Part shown: one piece after another, positions 54,270 through 62,615 of the stretch
Numbering within the stretch: the first letter of the stretch is position 1
Layout of the letters: each line of letters begins with the position of its first letter
Notes under the pieces: model-generated
Told to the model about the DNA's origin: nothing
Seen by the model: only the letters and a program-made list of their open reading frames with translations
Databases searched by the model: none
NCBI GenBank assembly: GCA_035523875.1
Contig: DATKPY010000051.1
Coordinates: 186,001 to 250,000 of the forward strand
Source: JASHUC01 sp035523875
GTDB lineage: Bacteria; Pseudomonadota; Gammaproteobacteria; Steroidobacterales; Steroidobacteraceae
Length of the DNA: 64,000 bases
Direction of reading: 5' to 3'
Translations under genes and position numbers: made by a program

Positions 54270-55823
54270 TCACGGTGCGCGGCACTCGAAGCTCGCGGCC
54301 TCATCGGTGCTGCCGCGGCCGGTGTATTTCGCAACGCGCGGATACGCGCAGAGTGGGCGGGTGCGGTCGATGACGCCGTGGGTAAGGTGCGCGGCGACGA
54401 TGCGCTCGGGCGCGACGCCGTGCTCAACCCATCTCTCGAGCGCGCCGAGTGCGTCGAACTGGTCTGGACCCGGGCCTCCGCCGCAGTGATTGACCCCTGG
54501 GGCGAGGAAGAGCCGCGCAAAATTCTCGATCCCCGCGACCTCTGCGCTCTCGCTCTCCCGCGCGGGCCGCGCGAAGAACGCCGCGACCTTCTGGTAGTAC
54601 TCGATGGTGTGCAGGGGTGAGATGAGGGGATCCGCCCAGCCGTGCCAGAGGATGAGCTTGCCACCCGCGCGCCGGAACGCGCGCAGGTCCGGGCTCGAGT
54701 TGTTGAGAATTGCGCCGACCTTCGCGTCGGCAAGGTGTACCGCGCGATCGTAGTCGATGCGGTGATAGTCCCAGCTCGGGTCCTCGAACACCATGTCCTT
54801 GAACGTGCTCGCCGCGAGCGCTGCGACGAACGGCTGGCGCGTCATGGCGAGCGCGTACTCGACGCCGCGCGGCCACCCGGGATAGATCTCCCTGCCGGTC
54901 GAGGAGTGCAGTCCCGAATAGATCCTCCCGAGCGCCGTGACTTCGGTCGGAGTCAAGCAGGCGTCGGCATTCTCACCCGCATGGCAGGCAAGCTCGGAGG
55001 GGGCGAAGCCGCAAGTGCGCGGGTCGGTGAGGAGGCCGTCCTTCACGCCATCGTTCGCATCGCACTGCGCGAGCACCGCTTTGGTGATCAGTCGCAGCTT
55101 CGCAGGGGAGATCTCCATTGCCGCGAGCGCCGTCCAAATCGTCGCCGCGTGCAGGTGTATCACCTCCATCGCCGGGGCCCCTGCCACGATTCCGTCGTAC
55201 TCGCGCGGGTAGCGCTGCGCCTCGGTGAGCCCCTGCCAGCCGCCCGAGGAGCAACCGACGAAGTACGAGCGACGCGGGTGCACCCCGTAGAACGCGTGGA
55301 TGATCGCCTTCGCCTTGAGCGCGGTCACGTGCTGCGCGCGGTAGCCCTGATCGACCACCAGCTCGGGGTGGTGCAGCGCCCAGCTGCCCGGGTCGGGCGC
55401 GGTGCTCCGGTGGCCCATGTCGGTGTCCGCGCTCGCGTAATGCCGCCGCACGCCGTCGGCGAGCTCGCGATAGACGATCGCGCCTGCGTAGCCGCCGTTG
55501 CCGGTTCCCTCGAACTTGCCATTCCACGCCTCGAGCGGCAGCCACACCTCGAAGCGGACCGCCGGGGCGACGATTCCGCTCACGCGGCAGAACGGCGGCA
55601 GATCCGTGAGCGGTTGCGTAGCGCCCGGGGGCAGGAAGAGCGGGCCGCTCACGATCTCAGCCGAGACGATGCGCGTCTGCGGGAGCGCGAGGCGCGTGAG
55701 GGCCGCGCAGCGGACCTGCGGCACGGTACTTGCGGCGCACGCGCTATGCCCAGCCACGCTGAGCAGCAGCGCACCCAGGCAGGGCGCGCATGAACGCCGA
55801 GAAGCGAAGCGAATACCAAGCAT
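54270..55823 (-). CDS. Tannase/feruloyl esterase family protein
   Basis: A 517-aa exported esterase (PF07519). Signal peptide: residues about 10-30 (CLGALLLSVAGHSACAAS). The nucleophile motif is FVGCSSGGWQGL, the acid is in LWHGWADPLISP and the base in GVNHCGGGPGPD; the Cys pair in GCSSGG and NHCGGG forms the disulfide that couples Ser and His in this family. Acting in the periplasm or outside, it would release ferulate, gallate or similar acids from plant esters. GGGGGGA before ATG 55823 is a good ribosome-binding site. It is divergent from an efflux operon. Confidence 0.9.
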   Translation of the reverse strand: MLGIRFASRRSCAPCLGALLLSVAGHSACAASTVPQVRCAALTRLALPQTRIVSAEIVSGPLFLPPGATQPLTDLPPFCRVSGIVAPAVRFEVWLPLEAWNGKFEGTGNGGYAGAIVYRELADGVRRHYASADTDMGHRSTAPDPGSWALHHPELVVDQGYRAQHVTALKAKAIIHAFYGVHPRRSYFVGCSSGGWQGLTEAQRYPREYDGIVAGAPAMEVIHLHAATIWTALAAMEISPAKLRLITKAVLAQCDANDGVKDGLLTDPRTCGFAPSELACHAGENADACLTPTEVTALGRIYSGLHSSTGREIYPGWPRGVEYALAMTRQPFVAALAASTFKDMVFEDPSWDYHRIDYDRAVHLADAKVGAILNNSSPDLRAFRRAGGKLILWHGWADPLISPLHTIEYYQKVAAFFARPARESESAEVAGIENFARLFLAPGVNHCGGGPGPDQFDALGALERWVEHGVAPERIVAAHLTHGVIDRTRPLCAYPRVAKYTGRGSTDEAASFECRAP

Positions 55824-55993
55824 GATCGATCCCCCCGTCGCGGCGAGCTTCCCCCTCCCGTCGCACCATTCTATCGGGTTCGGCGCCGCGGCGCGGCGAG
55901 CGCGGCGCGGAGTGCGTCCGCTCCGTGAACCGTGATGCTTCGCCGCGAGCCGTCGTTCAGGGGCCAACGCGCGCCTGATCCGGTCGTGCCCGG

Positions 55994-57085
55994 GTGAGCG
56001 AGGATCAGCTGCAGCGCACCGACGAGGGACACGCAGGGACGCCCGCGGTCGCGACGCGGGGCCTGTGGGGCCACGCCGCTCTTCGCATCGGCACCGTGCT
56101 GCTGCTCGTCGTGTTCGCCGTAGCGGCGCTGCTCCTGTGGCTACGGGCTCGCCGCTACGTCTCCACCGACGACGCCTTCATTGACGCCCACATCATCTAT
56201 GCGGCCCCACGCGTGCCCCGGCAGGTGATCGCGGTCTACGTCACGGACAACCAGCTCGTGCACACCGGTCAAGCGCTGCTCGAGCTCGATCCGGCGGACT
56301 ATCGCGCTCGACTCGAGGAGGCGCAGTCGCAAGTTGCCGAGGCGCGTGCGGCGCTCGATGAATCGAAGGCGCGGGTCGATGCGAGCGCGGCGGGATACCG
56401 CCTGTCGCTTGCAAACCTCGTCTCCGCACATGCAGAGGCCGTGAAGGCGCAGAGCGATCTGCGGCGCTACCTCGACCTCAGGGCAAGCGCACCGCGCGCG
56501 GTCTCGCAGCTGCAGATCGACCAGGCGCTCGCCGCCGAGCGCAGCGCGAGCGCGCAGGAAGACGCGGCGCGCCAGCAAACGCGCACGGCGGCCACGCAGA
56601 TCGAGACGGCGCACGCCGCGCTCGCGGCGAGCGCCGCCACGCTCCGTAGCGCCGAATCCGCGGCGCACATCGCCGCGCTCGACCTCGGCTACACACGCAT
56701 CACCGCCCCCGCGACCGGGCACGTCACCCAGCGCTCGGTAGCCGTGGGCGACTACGTCTCCGTAGGCGGGCAGCTGATGGCGATCGTGCCGCTCGAGCTC
56801 TACGTGACCGCGAACTTCAAGGAGACCGACCTCGCTCAAATCCGGCGGGATGAGCCCGTCGCAGTGCATGTCGATGCCTGTCCCGCCGCCCGCATCCGCG
56901 GCCACGTCGAGTCCGTCCAGCGCGGCGCAGGCGAGGCATTTGCACTGCTGCCAGCGGAGAACGCCACCGGAAACTACGTGAAGGTGGTGCAGCGCGTCCC
57001 GGTGAAGATCGCGCTCGATCGGGTGCCAGGGGACTGCATCCTCGGGCCCGGCATGTCGGTGGAGCCGACCGTGAGCGTGCGCTAG
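55994..57085 (+). CDS. Membrane fusion protein, HlyD/EmrA family
   Basis: A 363-aa periplasmic adaptor. One N-terminal helix at about residues 30-52, the barrel-sandwich start YVSTDDAFIDAHIIYAAPRVP, a coiled-coil hairpin of about 100 residues (95-210), LGYTRITAPATGHVTQRSVAVGDYV closing the lipoyl-like domain, and a beta-barrel region with VTANFKETDLAQIRRDEPV, the EmrA signature. It bridges the inner-membrane pump and the outer-membrane channel encoded next. The start is a GTG without clear Shine-Dalgarno sequence. The next gene is two bases downstream. Confidence 0.93.
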   Translation: MSEDQLQRTDEGHAGTPAVATRGLWGHAALRIGTVLLLVVFAVAALLLWLRARRYVSTDDAFIDAHIIYAAPRVPRQVIAVYVTDNQLVHTGQALLELDPADYRARLEEAQSQVAEARAALDESKARVDASAAGYRLSLANLVSAHAEAVKAQSDLRRYLDLRASAPRAVSQLQIDQALAAERSASAQEDAARQQTRTAATQIETAHAALAASAATLRSAESAAHIAALDLGYTRITAPATGHVTQRSVAVGDYVSVGGQLMAIVPLELYVTANFKETDLAQIRRDEPVAVHVDACPAARIRGHVESVQRGAGEAFALLPAENATGNYVKVVQRVPVKIALDRVPGDCILGPGMSVEPTVSVR

Positions 57086-57087
57086 AG

Positions 57088-58692
57088 ATGGCCGCGGAGA
57101 GCTGGAGCCCGGCGCGCTCGGCGGCCGGAGACCGTAATCCCTGGATCATCGCGACGGTGATCTCGATCGCCTCGTTCATGGAGGTGCTCGACATCGCGAT
57201 CGCGAATGTCTCGCTCCAGCACATCGCCGGGGCGATGTCGGCGAGCTACGACGAGTCGACCTGGATCCTGACGAGCTATCTGGTCGCGAACGCGATCGTG
57301 ATCCCCTTGAGCAGCTGGCTCGGCCAACTGCTCGGCCGCAAGCGCTACTACATGATGAGCGTGGCGCTGTTCGCGCTCGCGTCGCTTTCCTGCGGCCTCG
57401 CGCCGAGCCTCGCGGTGCTGGTCGTCGCGCGCGTGGTTCAGGGGATGGCGGGCGGCGGCCTGCAGCCGATGACGCAGACGATGCTCGTTGACTCGTTTCC
57501 CCCGCAGCGGCGCGGCCAGGCGCTCGCCGTGTTCGGACTCACCGTGATCCTCGCTCCCACGATCGGCCCGGTTCTCGGCGGATACATCACCGACACGTAC
57601 AGCTGGCGCTGGGTGTTCCTGATCAACGTGCCTGTCGGCATGCTCTCGCTTGCGCTCGTGCAGACCCTCGTCAGCGAGCCCGCGCTCTTGAGGCGCGAGC
57701 GGCGCGAGCGGCTGCGCCGCGGCATCAGACTCGACCTGTCCGGCACGGCGCTCATTGCGCTCGGACTCGGGTCCCTCGAGATCACGATGGACCGCGGTCA
57801 ACGCGACGACTGGTTCGCGAGTCCGATGATCAGCGCGAGTGCGGCGATTGCGGCGCTGTCGCTCGCCGGGTTCGTCCTGCGCGAGCTCACGGCACGCGAG
57901 CCGCTGCTCGATCTGCGGCTGTTCCGGCACCGCAACTTCGCCGTCGCGACGCTCGTCATCGCGATCGTGGGCGTGGTGATGTTCGGCACCACGCAGTTCC
58001 TGCCGCAGATGCTGCAGCAGGTCATGGGCTACACCGCAATGCAGGCCGGCCTCGCCCTCACCGCCGGGGGCGTCGGCACGCTCATCGCGATGGGCGCGGT
58101 CGGCGTGCTCTCACCGCGAATCGAGCCGCGCTACCTGATCGGGGCAGGACTTGCCGCCACCATCCTCGGTCTGTGGCACATGAGCCACCTCAACGCGCAG
58201 ATCTCCTTCGCCCAGGTGGCCTGGGCGCGGCTCTATCAAGTGATCGGCATCCCGTTCATGTTCATCCCGCTCACGAACGCCGCATACGTCGACCTGCCGT
58301 CCGCGAAGACAGGCGAGGCCACCGCCATGATGAACGTGACGCGCAACCTCGGCGGCAGCATCGGGATCTCCTTCGTGCAGACGTTGCTCGCGCACCGCGA
58401 GCAGTTCTACCAGTCGCGCTTCGCCGAGACGCTGAACCGCTTGAACCCGAACTACGTTCACGGCTTCGCGCGGTTGGGGCATGTGTTCATCGGGCTCGGC
58501 CACTCGGCGAGCCAGGCGAGCTCGCTCGCACTCGCCGAGATCTACCGCGCGGCGCAGTATCAGGCGGCCGTCCGGTCGTTTCTCGACTGCTTCTGGGTGC
58601 TGATGCTGGTTGGCGTGGCCGTTCTGCCGACGTTGGTCCTCATCAAGTCAAGTCCCGGCGTCGCTTGGCGACCCTCGCGCGGGGCGGGCTGA
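57088..58692 (+). CDS. DHA2-family MFS drug exporter, EmrB-like
   Basis: A 534-aa transporter with about 14 helices. Helix 1 has the DHA2 motif FMEVLDIAIANVSLQHIAG, helix 5 the antiporter motif C (FGLTVILAPTIGPVLGGYITDTYSWRW), and the loop after helix 2 reads GQLLGRKRYY. It would drive drug or phenolic acid export with proton influx through the EmrA-like adaptor and the NodT-like channel. The gene is framed by both at spacings of two and four bases. Exported compounds are unknown; aromatic acids freed by the neighbouring tannase-type esterase are a reasonable guess. Confidence 0.93.
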   Translation: MAAESWSPARSAAGDRNPWIIATVISIASFMEVLDIAIANVSLQHIAGAMSASYDESTWILTSYLVANAIVIPLSSWLGQLLGRKRYYMMSVALFALASLSCGLAPSLAVLVVARVVQGMAGGGLQPMTQTMLVDSFPPQRRGQALAVFGLTVILAPTIGPVLGGYITDTYSWRWVFLINVPVGMLSLALVQTLVSEPALLRRERRERLRRGIRLDLSGTALIALGLGSLEITMDRGQRDDWFASPMISASAAIAALSLAGFVLRELTAREPLLDLRLFRHRNFAVATLVIAIVGVVMFGTTQFLPQMLQQVMGYTAMQAGLALTAGGVGTLIAMGAVGVLSPRIEPRYLIGAGLAATILGLWHMSHLNAQISFAQVAWARLYQVIGIPFMFIPLTNAAYVDLPSAKTGEATAMMNVTRNLGGSIGISFVQTLLAHREQFYQSRFAETLNRLNPNYVHGFARLGHVFIGLGHSASQASSLALAEIYRAAQYQAAVRSFLDCFWVLMLVGVAVLPTLVLIKSSPGVAWRPSRGAG

Positions 58693-58696
58693 GCCG

Positions 58697-60187
58697 ATGC
58701 GCGGGGCGCATGCGGCGCTGAAGCCGGGGAGCGCGGTCGCCGTGCGGCGCGCGGCGGGGCTCGCGGCAGTCATGCTCCTCGCGTCGTGTGAGGTCGGGCC
58801 GGCTTACCGCAGCCCAACCATCGCCCTTCCTCACACCTACGGCGAGCTGCCCGCATCGTCCGACTCGGCGCCGCTCAGCGTACCGTCTGCCTCGCGAGCG
58901 GACCTCGAGCGCTGGTGGCTCGGGTTCCACGACGCGGAGCTCGAGCGGCTCATCGAGCGGTGCCTGCACGCCAATCTCGAGCTCGCAGCCGCGGCATCGC
59001 GCATCCGTCAGGCGCGCGCGGAGGTGATCGCGGCAGGCGCACCGCTTTGGCCGAGCGTGAGCGCCCTCGGATCTGCCGTGCGGCTCGACTCGAACTCGAA
59101 CCCCCTCGCGAGCGTCGCGCCGCCAAGCGGATCCTCCGGCATCGCGGCGACGCTTTACTCGCTCGGCTTCGATGCCTCCTGGGAGGCAGACCTCTTCGGC
59201 GGCACGCGGCGCGGTGTCGAGGCGGCGCGCGCGGGCGCGGAGTCCGCCCGCTGGCAGATGCGCGATCTCGAGGTGTCGCTCACCGCCGAGGTGGCGAACG
59301 ACTATCTCGCGCTGCGTGCGACCCAAGCGCGCGTTGCGATCCTCAGCACCGCCGTGCGGCGGGCCGTCGAGTTGCTCGCGCTCGCGCAGGCGCGCTTCCA
59401 CGCGGGTCTGGTGACGGAGCTCGACGTGAACCAGGAGCGCGCGCAGCTTGCGGCGACACGCGCCGAGATTCCCACGCTCGAAGCCGACGAGCGCACGCGG
59501 ATGCACGCCCTAGCCGTGCTGCTCGCAGAGCCCCCGCTCGCACTCGTACGCGAGCTCGGGCCACCCGCGACGATCCCCGCGCCTCCTCCGTCGCTTCCGA
59601 TCGGTCTGCCGTCGGATCTGTTACGGCGACGTCCGGATGTGCGCGCGGCGGAGCGCCGACTCGCCGCGGCCACGGCGAACGTCGGAGTCGCCGTCGCGGC
59701 GCAATACCCGAGGTTCGATCTGCTCGGGCTCGCCGCGACGGCCGGCGGTTCCGGGGGGGGCCTGTTCTCCGCGCAAAGCCTCGCCGGGATTGCGCTCGCA
59801 ACCGTGACTTGGCCGGTTTTCCAGGGTGGCAAGCGCGAGGCGGACGTGCGCGCGAGCAAGGAGCAGCGTCTCCAGGCTTACCTCGCGTATCGCCAGACGG
59901 TGCTCGCGGCGCTCGGGGAAGTGGAGGATGCACTCGTGGGCTACGAAGCCGAGCAGCGGCGACTGCTCGCGCTGCGCCGCGCCGTTGCGGCGGCTCGCTC
60001 TTCGCTCCAGATCGCGCGCGCGCAGTACCGCGCCGGGACCGTGACGTTCATCGACGTGCTCGAGGCGAACCAGACCTATCTCGAGAGCGAGGATCAAGTG
60101 CAGCAGAGCGCTCAGGCGCTCATGCGGGATCTCGTCGCGCTCTACAAGGCGCTCGGCGGCGGGTGGGCGGATACGCGGCGTCCCTGA
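58697..60187 (+). CDS. Outer membrane efflux lipoprotein, NodT/OprM family
   Basis: A 496-aa outer-membrane channel protein. The lipobox LLASC (Cys about residue 31) follows a short hydrophobic signal, then CEVGPAYRSP, the usual opening. Two OEP repeats form the beta-barrel and helical tunnel: WWLGFHDAELERLIERCL with ANDYLALRATQARV in the first, RRRPDVRAAERRLAAATANVGVA and FQGGKREADVRASKEQ in the second. ATG 58697 was selected as the start directly after the pump gene; the longer frame overlaps that gene. It completes the tripartite pump. Confidence 0.94.
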   Translation: MRGAHAALKPGSAVAVRRAAGLAAVMLLASCEVGPAYRSPTIALPHTYGELPASSDSAPLSVPSASRADLERWWLGFHDAELERLIERCLHANLELAAAASRIRQARAEVIAAGAPLWPSVSALGSAVRLDSNSNPLASVAPPSGSSGIAATLYSLGFDASWEADLFGGTRRGVEAARAGAESARWQMRDLEVSLTAEVANDYLALRATQARVAILSTAVRRAVELLALAQARFHAGLVTELDVNQERAQLAATRAEIPTLEADERTRMHALAVLLAEPPLALVRELGPPATIPAPPPSLPIGLPSDLLRRRPDVRAAERRLAAATANVGVAVAAQYPRFDLLGLAATAGGSGGGLFSAQSLAGIALATVTWPVFQGGKREADVRASKEQRLQAYLAYRQTVLAALGEVEDALVGYEAEQRRLLALRRAVAAARSSLQIARAQYRAGTVTFIDVLEANQTYLESEDQVQQSAQALMRDLVALYKALGGGWADTRRP

Positions 60188-60311
60188 CTCGGCACAACGC
60201 GCGCGAGGGGACCGAGGAGACGCCTCAGTCAGGCGCGCTGTGGCAGAATCGAATCCGCCCGGCTCGACCAACACGCAACGAGGCGCACGCGGGAAGGGGG
60301 AACTCGAGGAA

Positions 60312-61439
60312 ATGCCGGCGATCGTGCTCGGCTTGCTCGTCATCGCGGTGATCGCCGTCGGCGCGTTGCGGCTCTGGCAGCGCGCCCGCGACCGCGCGCC
60401 GGAGGCGGCGCCGCTTGCACCCGAACCCGTGGCCGCCGTCGTCGCCGTTCCCGCGCCCGCACACGCGCTACCGCCGGCGAGTGCCTCGGGCCCCGTCGCC
60501 GAAAGCGCGCTCAGCGCCGCGCAGGTCTTCGAACGCCTCCACGAGCTCGCGTTCGCCGTGAGTCCGCTTACGCCGGTTGTTCCCGAGCGGCTTGCGGCGC
60601 TCGAGAGCGACGTGCGCAGCGTGCTCGAAAGCGTCGCGACCGAGCCGCGCTACGCTCCGCGCCGTCCGCTCCTTCTGCCGCAGCTCATGCGCGCCATCCA
60701 CGACGATGACGTCTCGCGCCGCGAGCTCGCGGCGATCATCGCTCGGGATCCGGCCCTCGCGGGGAGCCTCCTCAAGCTTGCGAACAGCTCGTTCTATCGC
60801 ATGAGCGAGAAACCGGTGGAGAGCGTCGATCGCGCGGTGGCGCTGCTCGGCTCGGACGGGATTCGCTCACTCGTTGCGACCGCGCTGCTGCAGCCGGTCT
60901 TCCGGCTCGCGCCGAATGAGTTTCCGAGCTTTCCGGAGACGACCTGGGAGCACACCTACCGTGCCGCGGCCGCGGCGGAGGCACACGCCGCGATCGTGGA
61001 GGACAGCGATCCATTTGCCGCACAGCTGCTCGGTCTCACGCTCGGGCTCGGCTCGATCATCGTCTTCCGCGTGGCGCTCGATCGGTGCGCCGCGCGGCGT
61101 GAGCAGCCGGCCGCCGCGGGCCTCGCCGCACTGCTCGATGCCCACGCGGCGGCTACGGCGCGGCGCGTGGCGGCGAGCTGGGAGCTCTCCGGCAGGATTC
61201 TCACGGCGCTCGAGGATCAGGTGCCGGCGAGCGGGCTTCGCGAGCCCACCTCGCTCGGGCGATCGCTCTTTTTCGGCCGGCTGATCGGCGCGCTTGCGCT
61301 GCTGCACGCTCGCGAGCGCCTGTCGGAGCCCACGGCCAAGGCCGCGATGATTGCGAGCGGCGCAACCGAATCGCAGTTCGAGCGCATCTGGGCTCGGCTC
61401 ACCGGTCAGCGGCAACCGCTGCCTGCGCGCCGCCCATAG
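60312..61439 (+). CDS. Membrane-anchored HDOD-domain protein
   Basis: A 375-aa protein. A single helix (AIVLGLLVIAVIAVGALRLW) at residues 3-22 is followed by an alanine/proline-rich linker and an HDOD domain from about residue 120 to 330 (LLLPQLMRAIHDDDVSRRELAAIIARDPALAGSLLKLANSSFYR is the characteristic block). HDOD domains are catalytically dead relatives of HD hydrolases and occur in signalling proteins; the role here is unknown. ATG 60312 was preferred to GTG 60240 because AGGGGG precedes it and the membrane helix then starts at once. Confidence 0.82.
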   Translation: MPAIVLGLLVIAVIAVGALRLWQRARDRAPEAAPLAPEPVAAVVAVPAPAHALPPASASGPVAESALSAAQVFERLHELAFAVSPLTPVVPERLAALESDVRSVLESVATEPRYAPRRPLLLPQLMRAIHDDDVSRRELAAIIARDPALAGSLLKLANSSFYRMSEKPVESVDRAVALLGSDGIRSLVATALLQPVFRLAPNEFPSFPETTWEHTYRAAAAAEAHAAIVEDSDPFAAQLLGLTLGLGSIIVFRVALDRCAARREQPAAAGLAALLDAHAAATARRVAASWELSGRILTALEDQVPASGLREPTSLGRSLFFGRLIGALALLHARERLSEPTAKAAMIASGATESQFERIWARLTGQRQPLPARRP

Positions 61440-61703
61440 AGCCACGCCAAAGTGGAGTTCGGGCCGGGACATTGCATGACATCCTCGTAACCGATGAGAG
61501 GCATGTCATCCGCGCCCGCGCCCATACGTTACCGGTGAGTAGAAGTCATAGGTGCTCAGCCAAGTCCCCGCTAGCGAATTATGGTAAATGCCGAGGCAGG
61601 CTGAGCGAACCTGGGACTTGAACGGTGGCAGGACATGGAGGTCCAACGGATCAAGGTTTTTATACCCGGCGCTCCTCGGAGCGTCGCGGCGACGGAGCAA
61701 GCA

Positions 61704-62615
61704 ATGAGCCTCAAGGCAGGCAAACTGGCAACCACGGTTGGTCTCCTCTCCGCGGCTCTCGCGGTGGGAGCCTGCGGCTTGGCAGCGGCCGCGCCCGGCC
61801 ACTCGGGAGGGGGCGGCCACTCGGGTGGAGGTGGTCACTTCGGAGGCGCGGCACACTTCGGTGGTGCGGCGCATTTCGGTGGCGGTGGGTATCGCGGCAT
61901 CGCGCATGCAACGGCTCCGCGCTTCGCGGCCGGAGGGTACGCGGGCGGGCGCTTTGGCGGTGCGCGTTACGGTGGTGCGCGCTACGGCGGCGGCGCATTC
62001 GGCGGCGTGCACTACGGCGCCTACAGCGGCGCGCGTGGCTTCGCGGCGCGCTCGAGCTGGGCGGGCCGTGGCGGCTTCGCGGGCGGTGGCTACCGCGGCT
62101 GGGGTCGCCCCTGGGCCGGCGGGTGGTGGAACGGGTATTACTGGCCGGCCGCCTATTACGGCTGGGGCATCCCGTGGTTCCTGGCCGCGCTCCCGGTCGG
62201 ATACGCCACGTACTGGTGGAATGGAATCCCCTACTACTACTGCAATAATGTGTACTACCAGTGGAATGCCGGTGACAGCGGCTATGTCGTTACCGATCCT
62301 CCACCGATTGCCGATGGCGCAGCCGCCGACGACTCCGCGGACGCCCCGCCGCCTGCGGCGCCGGATGCGCCACCGCCGGCCGCCGCGCCCGGAGCGCCGC
62401 CGAGCGGTACAGACAACCTCTACATCTACCCGAAGAACGGCCAGTCCGCGCAGCAGCAATCGACCGACCGCTACGAGTGCAATCAATGGGCGGTGAGCCA
62501 GACCGGCTTCAATCCGGAGCAGCCGAGCGACCAGCAAGGTGCGGGCGCGAATCCATCCGGCTACCAGCGGGCGATGGCCGCGTGCCTCGAGGCGCGCGGA
62601 TACACGGTGGAGTGA
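61704..62615 (+). CDS. Exported glycine-rich protein, DUF6515-like
   Basis: A 303-aa protein with signal peptide (about residues 8-31, cleavage near AAAA-PGHS). Residues about 32-120 are repeats of GHSGGGG, HFGGAA and ARYGG type. A Trp/Tyr-rich middle follows (GWWNGYYWPAAYY, YWWNGIPYYYCNNVYYQWN), resembling the DUF6515 surface-protein family, then a proline/alanine linker and a C-terminal part with CNQWAVSQTGF and a Cys near the end. Probably periplasmic or cell surface; function unknown. CGGAG precedes ATG 61704. Upstream, 61440-61703 contains no recognisable gene or clear promoter. Confidence 0.8.
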   Translation: MSLKAGKLATTVGLLSAALAVGACGLAAAAPGHSGGGGHSGGGGHFGGAAHFGGAAHFGGGGYRGIAHATAPRFAAGGYAGGRFGGARYGGARYGGGAFGGVHYGAYSGARGFAARSSWAGRGGFAGGGYRGWGRPWAGGWWNGYYWPAAYYGWGIPWFLAALPVGYATYWWNGIPYYYCNNVYYQWNAGDSGYVVTDPPPIADGAAADDSADAPPPAAPDAPPPAAAPGAPPSGTDNLYIYPKNGQSAQQQSTDRYECNQWAVSQTGFNPEQPSDQQGAGANPSGYQRAMAACLEARGYTVE

